From assembly GCA_021200955.1 (NCBI GenBank), contig JAJQFU010000156.1:1-40538 (forward strand): 40,538 nucleotides of DNA, in the 5' to 3' direction. A program made the position numbers and the translations under genes. The DNA comes from Clostridiales bacterium (GTDB taxonomy: Bacteria; Bacillota; Clostridia; Lachnospirales; CAG-274). Shown piece after piece: positions 26,130 through 34,547 of the stretch (positions are counted from its first letter, which is position 1; the number at the start of each line of letters is the position of its first letter). The notes under the pieces were generated by a model. That model saw nothing but the letters and a program-made list of their open reading frames with translations, ran no database searches and had not been told where the DNA came from.

Positions 26130-27276
26130 GCAAATCATTGTTTACACCGTTTGAGAAAAGAATTTGGTGAAGGTCGATTATGCCGTTTTTAAATGTTGCG
26201 GCGCAGGCGCAGAGGTAAAGCTCCCACATTCTTGCAAAGGTATCGCCGAACATTTCCACAACCTCGTCTCTGTGCTCCTGAAAGTTCTTGTTCCAACAGA
26301 GCAGAGTTTTGCTGTAGTGGCGGCGGAGGCTTTCAACGTCAAGGGTGTAAAGCTTAAGCTCGCAGGCTATGCTTTCGATTTCTCTTATGCTGGGAACAAC
26401 TCCTCCCGGAAAGATGTATTTCTTTACCCATGGATCCCCGGGGCTTTCGTGAAGGGAGCTTATAAAGTGCAGGAGGAAAAGTCCGCCGGGCTTCAAAATT
26501 TGTTTCATGCTCGACATAAACAGCTCATAGTTGTCTCTGCCTACGTGTTCAACCATCCCCACGCTTACAACTCTGTCAAACTGAATGCCTTTCTTGGGCA
26601 AATCTCTGTAATCCATAAGCTCAACGCTTAAATAATCCTCAAGGTGTTCCTCTTTAATTCTCTCTTCAAATTTCTTTTTCTGTTCCTTGCTGAGGGTTAT
26701 GCCCAAGCCCTTAATCTTGTATTTTTTAGCCGCTTCTATGAGAAGAAAACCCCAGCCGCAGCCTATGTCGCAGAGAGTCATTCCCTCTTTAAGAAGGAGC
26801 TTTTCAAGTATTCTGTCTACCTTGTTATACTGGGCATCCTTAAGGCTGTCGTTCTCGGTCTTAAAATATCCGCAGGAATAGCTCATTGTTTCGTCAAGCC
26901 AAAGCTTATAAAAATCGTTTCCTATGTCATAGTGTGAGGAAACCTCTTTCTGCTGATTTTTCTTTGAAAGTGAGGTGAAAATCAGCTTTTTAAGGGATTT
27001 TCTGTCTGTTGAAAATTTATCCATCTGAGACAAAAAGTTTTCCAAAACCTCATATAAATCACCTTCGATTTCGATGTCCTTGTTCATATAGGCTTCGCCC
27101 AAAGCCAAAGACGTGCTCACAAGCAAATCCTTAACCGTCGGTGTTTTGTTTATTTTAACCGAAAATAAAGGCTCACCCTCCCCTATAATATGCTCTTCGC
27201 CGCCTATTGTCATTTTAAACGGTGCAGAATCAAACTTTTTCATAAAGCTTAAAAATTCTTTTTCAACCGCTGTCAT
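26110..27276 (-). CDS. cfa: Cyclopropane-fatty-acyl-phospholipid synthase
   Basis: The enzyme adds a methylene from S-adenosylmethionine to unsaturated acyl chains in membrane lipid. The SAM site is CDIGCGWGFLLIEAAKKYKI (about residue 167 on). Other marks are the upstream SSHYDIGNDFYKLWLDETMSY motif, the SVGMVEHVGRDNYELF segment and the C-terminal LCWNKNFQEHRDEV region. The ATG at 27276 was chosen because GGGAGG lies just before it; an upstream in-frame ATG at 27366 would add a leader-like hydrophobic stretch without a binding site. This gives 388 residues, the usual length. It overlaps the mocR 3' end by 20 bp and no terminator lies between them. It has its own promoter and a leader of over 100 nt. 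Confidence 0.93.
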   Translation of the reverse strand: MTAVEKEFLSFMKKFDSAPFKMTIGGEEHIIGEGEPLFSVKINKTPTVKDLLVSTSLALGEAYMNKDIEIEGDLYEVLENFLSQMDKFSTDRKSLKKLIFTSLSKKNQQKEVSSHYDIGNDFYKLWLDETMSYSCGYFKTENDSLKDAQYNKVDRILEKLLLKEGMTLCDIGCGWGFLLIEAAKKYKIKGLGITLSKEQKKKFEERIKEEHLEDYLSVELMDYRDLPKKGIQFDRVVSVGMVEHVGRDNYELFMSSMKQILKPGGLFLLHFISSLHESPGDPWVKKYIFPGGVVPSIREIESIACELKLYTLDVESLRRHYSKTLLCWNKNFQEHRDEVVEMFGDTFARMWELYLCACAATFKNGIIDLHQILFSNGVNNDLPMTRWY

Positions 27277-27395
27277 AATAACGCCTCCCGTAATCTTAAA
27301 AACATTAATAATATAATAGCCGAGTTTTTTGCCCTTTAACCATATTTTGGGACAAAATTTATTCAATACTGACAGCCCGGTTTATTTTATAAAGT

Positions 27396-27424
27396 ATTAT
27401 AGTTTTGTAAAAATGAAAATTCAA
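27396..27424 (-). promoter_or_regulatory. Sigma-A promoter of cfa
   Basis: On the minus strand TTGAAT (27419-27424), 17 nt, TATAAT (27396-27401). The predicted leader is about 110 nt; no clear riboswitch was seen in it. Confidence 0.7.
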
Positions 27425-27505
27425 CAATCATAAAAATGAAAAATTATGACGATGTCAAGGTTCGAAAAATTCGGCCGTGACAAATATATACAAAGATATG
27501 GGCAT

Positions 27506-27540
27506 ATAAAAAGCCCCTGTCCGGTTTTCAGACAGGGGGT
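27506..27540 (-). terminator. Intrinsic terminator of ppk
   Basis: On the minus strand CCCCTGTC pairs with GACAGGGG across a 9-nt loop, followed by CTTTTTATA. It lies 5 nt after the ppk stop. Confidence 0.9.
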
Positions 27541-27544
27541 TATG

Positions 27545-29665
27545 TTAATCTGTTTTTGGCTTATCCTTTTTAACTGCGGTTATGGGAATAAAGGGGTCAC
27601 GATCCGGCTTAGGGTCGGGCTTGTTTTTGGCTTTTGCGGCGTCATAGAAATACATCTGGGAATGAATCGGAGCTTTGCCTCTTCTGTCTGTGTGGCGGTA
27701 TGTTCCGTCGGGCAGCATAACCCTTGCCTTTATGGTGTCATTCAGAGTTGTTTCCAATATGTCCGAAACCTCTTTTTTTAGGTATTCGTCCTCTACCAGG
27801 AAAGCCGCTTCCACACGTCTGTCTAAATTCCTCGGCATCCAGTCTGCACTTGAAAGCCATATGTTGGGGCTTCCGCCGTTTTCAAAGCGGTAAATTCTGG
27901 AATGCTCCAAAAATCTGCCTACTATGCTTGTTACACGAATAGTCTCGCTTACTCCCTCAACTCCGGGACGCAGACAGCAAATTCCTCTGACCACAAGGCG
28001 GATTTCAACTCCTGCCGCAGCAGCTTCATAAAGAGCCTTTATAATGCCCTTATCTACAAGTGAGTTCATTTTAGCTGAAATTCCCGCTTTTAAACCTTGT
28101 CTTGCGTTTTGGGTTTCGTTTTTAATGCTCTTTATAAGCATATCTCTTAAGCCTGTGGGGGCTGCCGCAATTTTCTGAAAATCGGTGGATTTCGAATAGC
28201 CTGTAAGCACGTTAAACAGCTTCGAAACGTCTGCGCCGTAGGCTTCCTTAGCGGTGAACATACCCAAATCGGTATAAAGCTTAGCGGTTTTGTCGTTGTA
28301 GTTGCCTGTTCCCAAATGTACATATCTGTGTATTCCGTCAGGCTCTTTTCTGACTACCATACAAAGCTTGCAGTGAGTCTTTAAGCCAACCAAGCCGTAA
28401 ACAACGTGACAGCCTGCCTTTTCAAGCTTTCTCGCCCAGTTTATGTTGTTTTCCTCGTCAAAACGTGCCTTAAGTTCTACCAAAACAGTAACCTGTTTTC
28501 CGTTTTCAGCCGCCTGAATAAGAGCGCTTATTATAGGAGAATTACCCGAAACTCTGTAAAGGGTCTGTTTTATAGCCAAAACAAGAGGGTCTTTAGCGGC
28601 GGTTTTAACAAAGCCCACTACACAGTCGAAGCTTTCGTAAGGGTGGTGAACCAAAATATCCTTTTCCTTAATAGCATCGAATATTTTTTTATCCTTGAAA
28701 GCCTTAACGGCTACGGGAGGCATAGGTCCGTCGCAGAGAGCCTCGCAGCCCTTTATATCCGCAATGGCAAAGCCGGCGGTTAAGTCTAAAATTCCGCTTA
28801 TGTCATAAACATAGTCGGGGCTTACTTCTATTTTGTCAGAAAGGAAGCTGTAGGACTTTTTGCTTATGCCCTTTTCAACCTCAAGTCTGACAGGCTCGCC
28901 CCATTTTCTCTTTTTGATTGACTGCTCAATTTCCACCATAAGGTCATGGCGTTCGTCCTCATCGATTTCAAGGTCTGCATTTCTGGTTACTCTGAAAGCC
29001 GAAACCGAAACAACCTTAAACCCGGGGAAAAGCTTTGGGGCAAAATGCTTAATTATGTCCTCGGAAAACATAAAGATTCTTATTCCCTCTTCTGTTTGAG
29101 GAAGCTCTATAAGTCTGGGGGTTACGGTGGGCACCTCTATAACCGCAAAGCGGTCTTCCTCTCCCTCTATTTCAACAATCAGGTTAAGGCTCTTGTTATA
29201 AACCAAGGGGAAGGGTCTTGCGCCGTCAATAGCCATAGGCGTAAGTATGGGGAAAAGGGTCTGATCAAAATAGCTTTTTACAAAGTCCTTAGCGTTAGGG
29301 TCAAGCTCATCATATTTTTTAAAGCAAATTCCGTTTTCCGAAAGTGCGGGAATTAAGCTGCGGTTTAAACAGTTATACTGCTTTGCCACCATTTCATGAG
29401 TGCGTTCGGAAATTTTTTTAAGCTGAACGGAAGGGGTAAGACCCGATGAATCGGGGGTTGTTTTCCCTGCGTAAAACTGCTCCATAACGCCTGCCACACG
29501 CACCATAAAAAACTCGTCCATATTTGAAGCGGTTATTGCCAAAAACTTAAACCTTTCCATAATGGGGTTAGACTTGTCAAAAGCCTCTTCAAGAACTCTC
29601 TCGTTAAATTCGAGCCAGCTTAATTCTCTGTTTATATACAGTGCATGATTGTCAAGATCCGCCAT
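27545..29665 (-). CDS. ppk: Polyphosphate kinase 1
   Basis: PPK1 reversibly builds polyphosphate from ATP. The N-terminal domain is plain (YINRELSWLEFNERVLEEAF, then FLAITASNMDEFFMVRVAG). The two catalytic phospholipase-D-like domains carry the autophosphorylated histidine H450 in VHLGTGNYNDKTAKLYTD and a second conserved histidine in FLEHSRIYRF; RNLDRRVEAAF follows near the C terminus. The 706-residue length is normal. The start ATG lies 1 nt after the ppx stop, with AAAAGGAG inside the ppx end, so translation is coupled. Pairing with the exopolyphosphatase-type gene sets up synthesis and breakdown of polyphosphate in one transcript. Confidence 0.95.
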   Translation of the reverse strand: MADLDNHALYINRELSWLEFNERVLEEAFDKSNPIMERFKFLAITASNMDEFFMVRVAGVMEQFYAGKTTPDSSGLTPSVQLKKISERTHEMVAKQYNCLNRSLIPALSENGICFKKYDELDPNAKDFVKSYFDQTLFPILTPMAIDGARPFPLVYNKSLNLIVEIEGEEDRFAVIEVPTVTPRLIELPQTEEGIRIFMFSEDIIKHFAPKLFPGFKVVSVSAFRVTRNADLEIDEDERHDLMVEIEQSIKKRKWGEPVRLEVEKGISKKSYSFLSDKIEVSPDYVYDISGILDLTAGFAIADIKGCEALCDGPMPPVAVKAFKDKKIFDAIKEKDILVHHPYESFDCVVGFVKTAAKDPLVLAIKQTLYRVSGNSPIISALIQAAENGKQVTVLVELKARFDEENNINWARKLEKAGCHVVYGLVGLKTHCKLCMVVRKEPDGIHRYVHLGTGNYNDKTAKLYTDLGMFTAKEAYGADVSKLFNVLTGYSKSTDFQKIAAAPTGLRDMLIKSIKNETQNARQGLKAGISAKMNSLVDKGIIKALYEAAAAGVEIRLVVRGICCLRPGVEGVSETIRVTSIVGRFLEHSRIYRFENGGSPNIWLSSADWMPRNLDRRVEAAFLVEDEYLKKEVSDILETTLNDTIKARVMLPDGTYRHTDRRGKAPIHSQMYFYDAAKAKNKPDPKPDRDPFIPITAVKKDKPKTD

Positions 29666-29666
29666 T

Positions 29667-31187
29667 TTAGATCACACTCCTTTTTACAAGTACGGGCTTT
29701 ATTCCGAAAACATCGGCAAAAAGCTCAGACCTTGCTGCGAAAATGAGCTTTTCAAGCTCTATGTTTTTATATGTGGAAAGGGTAATTGTAAGCTTGCTCC
29801 CTTTCAGCTTTATGTTTATATCATCATATTTCTCTCCGTAGCCGCTGTTTACAGCCACTGCAAGACGCAGAATTGCACACAGCTTTGAAACAACGCTTCT
29901 GTCCTCAGAGCTCAGTGAAGAATATTCCTCATATTTCATATCCGGCATAGTGTTCCCGTGGAAGAAGGCGACAGCTGCCATAATCTGCTTTTCGCTGTCG
30001 TCAAGCCCAACTATGTCAAGCCCTCTGATTATGTTATAAGAATGAAGGCTGTGGCTTTTTTGGTTTATAAACTTGCCAATGTTGTGAAGGATTGCCGTCA
30101 TCTGCATAAGGAAGCGGCGGCGTTTGCCCAAGCCGTGAAGCTTCTTCAGCTTATCGAAAAGCATTAAGGCACAGGTTTCAACCTTTTTTGTATGATCTGT
30201 GTCCGCTCCGTATTTAGCGGCAATTTTCCAAGCGGAAATAATTGCGCTTTGCTCAAGAGAAGCCTGCAGAGCCGAGAAGCGTGTGGGGTTAAGCCCTTTT
30301 AAAACAAGGCTTTCACCGGCTGTTATTGGCAGGGCAATGATTTTTTCCGCCTTTGAATGCTTCAAAATACGGCTGCAAATTATGAGAGAGGGGGTTATAA
30401 TCTCCTGTTTTTCGTGGGAAATTCCGTATTTTTCCTCTAAAGCAACAGGAGATTTTTCCTTTGTCTGCTTATAAAAGGCGTTAAAGCTCTGCTTATCCGT
30501 TTCCACAACTCCTGCAGCCTGTTTTCCTCCGCAAAGGGCTGAAATAAGCTCTGCGTCTGCTCCGGTAATTATAACACCGTTAAGGCTTTCCGGCAGCATT
30601 GTTGTTATGGCTTCGGCGTAAGGACGCATATATTCTCTGACTACCTCGTGATAATTTTCTTCCCCCACCTCGTCAAACATATTGCTTAAACGCAAGCCCC
30701 CTGTCTTTATAATCATTGTGTCTGTTAAAAGGGCATTTTCCATAAGAGAAAGGCTTATGCTGCCTGCACCTAAGTGAATAACCGCCGCAGAAGCGGTGTA
30801 TTTTTGGGGCAGAACCGACAGCATAAGAGTGTTTATAAGGTTTTTCTCTTTATTGTCGTCTATAATGTTAATGTCAATACCTGTTTTGTTTTTAATCTGA
30901 TCCGAAAAATATTCCTTGTTGGCGGCTTCTCTTACGGCGGTGGTGGCTATGGCATAAATCTTTTCCACGCCGTATTCCTTCGTGACCTGAAGAAAGCCGT
31001 TTATTATTTCGGCAGTTTTATACATTGTTTCATAGCTGATTTTTCCCGTGCGGAAGGTATCTGCGCCGAGACTTAAGGGGTAGCTTAAGCCTTCGATTAT
31101 TTTTATGCCGTCGCCCTTTTTCTCGCCTATTTTAAGGCGAAGCTCACTTGAAGCAAGCTCTATAACCGCTGTAATGTTTTTTTTCAT
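29667..31187 (-). CDS. Ppx/GppA-type exopolyphosphatase with C-terminal HD domain
   Basis: The first about 300 residues are the Ppx/GppA ASKHA fold: AVIELASSELRLKIGE, then YAIATTAVREAANKEYF and AAVIHLGAGSISLSLME, with the phosphate-binding loops. The C-terminal part (about 320-500) contains an HD-like helical domain with ILHNIGKFINQKSHSLHSYN and AVAFFHGN. The enzyme removes terminal phosphates from polyphosphate or acts on pppGpp. In the first loop the usual D-x-G-S reads E-L-A-S-S, and the second motif reads HLGAGS rather than DIGGGS, so catalysis may be altered or lost; this deserves attention. The gene is immediately upstream of ppk. The start follows AGAGAGGACG. Confidence 0.85.
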   Translation of the reverse strand: MKKNITAVIELASSELRLKIGEKKGDGIKIIEGLSYPLSLGADTFRTGKISYETMYKTAEIINGFLQVTKEYGVEKIYAIATTAVREAANKEYFSDQIKNKTGIDINIIDDNKEKNLINTLMLSVLPQKYTASAAVIHLGAGSISLSLMENALLTDTMIIKTGGLRLSNMFDEVGEENYHEVVREYMRPYAEAITTMLPESLNGVIITGADAELISALCGGKQAAGVVETDKQSFNAFYKQTKEKSPVALEEKYGISHEKQEIITPSLIICSRILKHSKAEKIIALPITAGESLVLKGLNPTRFSALQASLEQSAIISAWKIAAKYGADTDHTKKVETCALMLFDKLKKLHGLGKRRRFLMQMTAILHNIGKFINQKSHSLHSYNIIRGLDIVGLDDSEKQIMAAVAFFHGNTMPDMKYEEYSSLSSEDRSVVSKLCAILRLAVAVNSGYGEKYDDINIKLKGSKLTITLSTYKNIELEKLIFAARSELFADVFGIKPVLVKRSVI

Positions 31188-31264
31188 AAAGGAACGTCCT
31201 CTCTTTTAATTACGCCTAAAACTTATTATCTTATTAAGCTTTCATTAAAGCCGAAAGCCTAAAC

Positions 31265-31312
31265 ACTTCCCCTTTTAAGGGGAAGTACCCGCGAAGCGGG
31301 GGATAGGGTGTG
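31265..31312 (+). repeat. Two-hairpin intergenic repeat, copy 4 (variant)
   Basis: ACTTCCCCTTTTAAGGGGAAGT (perfect 11+11 palindrome, 31265-31286) is followed by CCCGC-GAA-GCGGG and GGATAGGGTG. It shares the layout of copies 1-3 but differs in base sequence. It sits between pfk and ppx. Confidence 0.75.
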
Positions 31313-31330
31313 TTCCCAGCCAAATACTAT

Positions 31331-32407
31331 TCAATTTCCGAAGCTTACGCCTATGCTCCTTGCGGAGGCTATAACGGGGCAGTCCATAGGCACACTCTTA
31401 AGCTTGCCTGCCACCTCAGAAAGGGGAACAGGCACAACATCGTTGTTTTTCATACCTACCATATAGCCGTATTTTTCATTTTTTATAAGCTCCGCAGCCT
31501 TTGTGCCGAACATTGTGGAAAGAACTCTGTCATAGGGTGAGGGCGAACCGCCTCTTTGAATATGCCCGGGAACGGTCACTCTTACGTCATGCCATGTCTT
31601 TTTGGAAATTTCCTCCGCAACTCTGTAGCCTATGGAGAAATAAGAATTTTCGGCTCTTGCGGCTTTAAACTCCTTCTTGCTCATTTTGCTTTCTTCCAAG
31701 GACAAAGCTCCTTCGGCTACAGCCACAATTGAGAAAAGCTTTCCCTCTTTTGTTCTGTTGTCGATTACGTCTGTAATTTTGTCTATATCATAAGGAATTT
31801 CCGGAATGAGTATAATGTCCGCTCCTCCGGCAACTCCGGCATAGAGGTTAAGCCAGCCTGCCTTGTGACCCATAATTTCCACAACAAAAATTCTGCCGTG
31901 AGATGTGGCTGTGGTGTGGAGACGGTCGATAACGTCGGTAGCTACGTCAAGAGCCGAATAAAAGCCGAAGGTTACATCCGTTCCCCAAAGGTCATTGTCT
32001 ATTGTTTTGGGCAGTGTGACGATGTTTAAGCCCTCAATGCTCAAAAGATTGGCTGTTTTGTGAGTACCGTTTCCCCCTAAAATAACAAGGCAGTCAAGAC
32101 CCATTTGCTCATAGTTCTTTTTCATTGCCTTAACCTTGTCAACGCCGTCGTCGCCTACAATCTTCATCTGCTTGTAGGGCTGGCGCGATGTGCCTAAAAT
32201 TGTTCCGCCCATAGTCAGAATACCTGAAAAGGCAGATTTTTCCATAACCTCATATTCTCCGTCTATAAGTCCCTTATAGCCGTCTTTAATTCCGTAAATC
32301 TTAATGTCTTTTCCGAAGGTGTCGAAAAGCGCCTTTGCAACGCCTCTGATAGCAGGGTTTAAGCCCTGACAGTCTCCTCCGCTGGTAAGTATGCCTATTT
32401 TTCTCAT
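31331..32407 (-). CDS. pfkA: 6-phosphofructokinase, group III-like
   Basis: The enzyme phosphorylates fructose 6-phosphate in glycolysis. Motifs are ILTSGGDCQGLNPAIRGVA, GGTILGTSRQ, LGGNGTHKTANLL (about 110-122), LPKTIDNDLWGTD, FVVEIMGHKAGWLNLYAG and the C-terminal VPGHIQRGGSPSPYDRVLST. ATG 32407 was chosen because AAGGAGAGG precedes it and the nucleotide fold starts at once; it gives 358 residues. The phosphoryl-donor site is mixed: glycine in GGNGT (like ATP enzymes, G104 in E. coli) with lysine in PKTIDND (like pyrophosphate enzymes, K124). It also has asparagine at N113, where E. coli has aspartate. Donor preference is therefore uncertain. Confidence 0.92.
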   Translation of the reverse strand: MRKIGILTSGGDCQGLNPAIRGVAKALFDTFGKDIKIYGIKDGYKGLIDGEYEVMEKSAFSGILTMGGTILGTSRQPYKQMKIVGDDGVDKVKAMKKNYEQMGLDCLVILGGNGTHKTANLLSIEGLNIVTLPKTIDNDLWGTDVTFGFYSALDVATDVIDRLHTTATSHGRIFVVEIMGHKAGWLNLYAGVAGGADIILIPEIPYDIDKITDVIDNRTKEGKLFSIVAVAEGALSLEESKMSKKEFKAARAENSYFSIGYRVAEEISKKTWHDVRVTVPGHIQRGGSPSPYDRVLSTMFGTKAAELIKNEKYGYMVGMKNNDVVPVPLSEVAGKLKSVPMDCPVIASARSIGVSFGN

Positions 32408-32565
32408 AAAACAACCTCTCCTTCTTTCTTCATTGCAGTATTTTAACACATTTAAGGGATTTAGTATACAATTTTAATGTAAAATCTTTTTAAAATTTTA
32501 CTATCCAAAATCCCCTAAGCGCAATTTTACCAAAATAATATTAAAATTTTATTAAAATTTACAAA

Positions 32566-32594
32566 TTGATGAAAATATATTTTTGTTGTATAAT
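32566..32594 (+). promoter_or_regulatory. Sigma-A promoter of the purine permease
   Basis: TTGATG (32566-32571), 17 nt, TATAAT (32589-32594). The start near 32601 coincides with the first base of a 9-bp hairpin. The rest of 32408-32565 is A/T-rich, includes the weakly defined pfk promoter and shows nothing else. Confidence 0.75.
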
Positions 32595-32600
32595 ATGGAA

Positions 32601-32723
32601 AAGGCGTATTGATTTTATACGCCTTATAAGCTTATCTTTATAACTTTATTATTATGGAAGAAGTTGCAGAGATTTATCCTTATGCAATAGCTTCCTAAGT
32701 TTATTTTTCATAAGGAGGAAATT
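32601..32723 (+). promoter_or_regulatory. Structured leader of the purine permease, possible translational switch
   Basis: Hairpin 1 is AAGGCGTAT/ATACGCCTT (32601-32625) at the 5' end. Hairpin 2 pairs GGAAG/CTTCC and GTTGCA/TGCAAT (32656-32695). Its loop plus two stem bases, TCCTTATG (32677-32684), is exactly complementary to CATAAGGA (32709-32716), which is the start of the Shine-Dalgarno site. Pairing would hide the ribosome site. No purine riboswitch core was recognised. Confidence 0.5.
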
Positions 32724-34052
32724 ATGGAAAAATTATTCAAGCTTAAGGAACACGGAACTGACGTTAAGACGGAAATTCTGGCAGGTATAACCACCTTTCT
32801 TGCTATGGCTTATATCCTTGCGGTAAACCCCACCTACCTCGCAGCAGCCGGTATGGATCAAGCAAGCGTTTTCACCGCAACAGCTCTTTCCGCAGCTATC
32901 GCAACACTCTGTATGGCGTTTATTGCCAATTATCCCGTTGCTCTTGCTTCGGGTATGGGTCTTAACGCTTTCTTTGCTTTTACCGTTTGTCTCGGTATGG
33001 GCTACAGCTATAAGGTTGCCCTTACTGCTATCTTTGTAGAAGGTATTATTTTCATAATCCTTTCGTTCTTCAGATTCAGAGAAGCCCTTGTTAATAAAAT
33101 CCCCGCAAACCTTAAATTCGGTATTTCCGCAGGTATCGGTCTTTTTATTACAATCGTAGCTCTTGAAGGCTCCGGCGTTGTTGTTTTAAACGAGTCCACA
33201 ATTGTTGCTTTGGGCGACTTCTCTTCCGCAGCCTTTGTTCTTTCAATGGTCGGTCTTATGATTATTGCCGTACTTCAGCACTATAAGGTTCCCGGATCTA
33301 TTCTTTTGGGAATTATAATCACTTGGATTTTGGGCATTTTCGCTCAGCTTATCGGCTGGTATGTTCCCGCAGAGGGCACATCGCTTATCCCCAGTTTATC
33401 AAGCATCGGCATCGCCGCACCTACATTTTTTGCTTTTGACTTTAACTTTGTAACTCAAAACTTTGCAGCCTTCGCCGTAATCGTTTTCACATTCCTGTTT
33501 ACGGATATTTTCGATACAGTAGGTACTCTTATAGGCGTAGCAAGAAAGGCTGACCTTCTTGACGAAAACGGCGAGCTTCCCAATGCTAAGGGTGCTCTTC
33601 TTTCAGACGCTATCGGTACTGTTGTAGGTGCCTGCTTAGGTACATCTACGGTAACAAGCTACGTTGAGTCAACAGTAGGCGTTGCAGCCGGCGGCAAAAC
33701 AGGTCTTACAGCCCTTACAACAGCCGTTCTCTTTATCGTTGCTCTTATATTCGCTCCTATCTTCCTTGCTATCCCCACCTTTGCAACAACTCCCGCTGTT
33801 GTTTACGTAGGTCTTCTTATGCTCAGTGCAGTTAAAAAGGTTGATTTCGAAAGCGATATGGCAGATGCAGTTTCGGCTTTCCTTGCAATCGTTATAATGC
33901 CCCTTACATATTCTATTTCAAACGGTATTATGTTCGGTATTATTTCATGGGTTGTTATTAAGATATTCACAGGCAAAATTAAGGAAATCAACCCCATTAT
34001 GTGGATCTCCGTTGCTCTGTTTATACTTTACATAATCGTTCAGGTACTTTAA
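32724..34052 (+). CDS. Guanine/hypoxanthine permease, AzgA/PbuG-like NCS2 transporter
   Basis: A 442-residue membrane protein with about 12-14 hydrophobic segments. The N-terminal motif LKEHGTDVKTEILAGITTFLAMAYILAVNP is characteristic of the AzgA-like branch of NCS2, as are the later TDIFDTVGTLIGVARKADLL and SYVESTVGVAAGGKTGLTAL segments, which form the substrate site. It should import guanine or hypoxanthine (possibly adenine) with protons. The ATG follows AAGGAGGAAATT. It is a single-gene unit with its own promoter, an unusual leader and a terminator. Specificity among purines cannot be read from sequence. Confidence 0.92.
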   Translation: MEKLFKLKEHGTDVKTEILAGITTFLAMAYILAVNPTYLAAAGMDQASVFTATALSAAIATLCMAFIANYPVALASGMGLNAFFAFTVCLGMGYSYKVALTAIFVEGIIFIILSFFRFREALVNKIPANLKFGISAGIGLFITIVALEGSGVVVLNESTIVALGDFSSAAFVLSMVGLMIIAVLQHYKVPGSILLGIIITWILGIFAQLIGWYVPAEGTSLIPSLSSIGIAAPTFFAFDFNFVTQNFAAFAVIVFTFLFTDIFDTVGTLIGVARKADLLDENGELPNAKGALLSDAIGTVVGACLGTSTVTSYVESTVGVAAGGKTGLTALTTAVLFIVALIFAPIFLAIPTFATTPAVVYVGLLMLSAVKKVDFESDMADAVSAFLAIVIMPLTYSISNGIMFGIISWVVIKIFTGKIKEINPIMWISVALFILYIIVQVL

Positions 34053-34083
34053 AAATTAACTTTCTTCATTAATAAACAATAAT

Positions 34084-34119
34084 AAAACGCCTTTGGGAAT
34101 TTCCTCAAGGGCGTTTTTG
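34084..34119 (+). terminator. Intrinsic terminator of the purine permease
   Basis: AAAACGCC pairs with GGCGTTTT, with an inner TTG/CAA and GGAA/TTCC continuation, followed by a T-run. It lies about 30 nt after the stop. Confidence 0.85.
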
Positions 34120-34136
34120 TGTGCATTATGCTTTTG

Positions 34137-34514
34137 TCAGTCTATGGAAAGCATAGAAGCCATAATTATAATATTTATTATGTTTGAGACTATAAAAGGA
34201 ATAACAGCGTTAATTGCAGCGGATAAAACAGTTGAAACAATGTTATTAACTGCCTTCGGCAGACCGCCGCTGTTTTCCGTCAGCCTGTATGTAAGCTTAT
34301 TTACAAATCTGTATTTCATCATAAAGCCCGCAATAAACGAAAAAACAGCCAATATATATAAAATATAGGCATGGAATAATATGTGCGGACGACTGAAGGC
34401 AGTGCTGTAGAGATTAAATTTTTTAAGCAGACAGCAGTCAACTGTTAAATATTCCGCTATAGGCAGCAGACAAACAATTATTGTACCCCAAATAATACCG
34501 ATTTTCTTTTTCAC
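34137..34514 (-). CDS. Unknown small membrane protein, 125 aa
   Basis: No family was recognised. There are three likely membrane segments (about residues 5-22, 45-68 and 92-118), separated by a short basic loop (MKYRFVNKLTYRLTENSG). The start is GTG at 34514 with AAAGGAG in front. It begins 33 nt after the stop of the other unknown gene, so the two form a small operon. The stop lies 20 nt beyond the convergent permease terminator. It is probably an integral membrane protein of unknown role; the absence of neighbours with known function gives no hint. Confidence 0.7.
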   Translation of the reverse strand: MKKKIGIIWGTIIVCLLPIAEYLTVDCCLLKKFNLYSTAFSRPHILFHAYILYILAVFSFIAGFMMKYRFVNKLTYRLTENSGGLPKAVNNIVSTVLSAAINAVIPFIVSNIINIIIMASMLSID

Positions 34515-34547
34515 AGGCTTTCTCCTTTGCTGAGATATTACGATTTT

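Noticed and set aside
26164-26631. 155-codon plus-strand frame inside cfa
   Set aside because: It is opposite conserved cfa motifs and shows no binding site or recognisable domain.
32595-32723. Classic purine riboswitch before the permease
   Set aside because: The conserved P1-J-loop words of the purine aptamer are missing; only the two hairpins and the anti-SD match are present.
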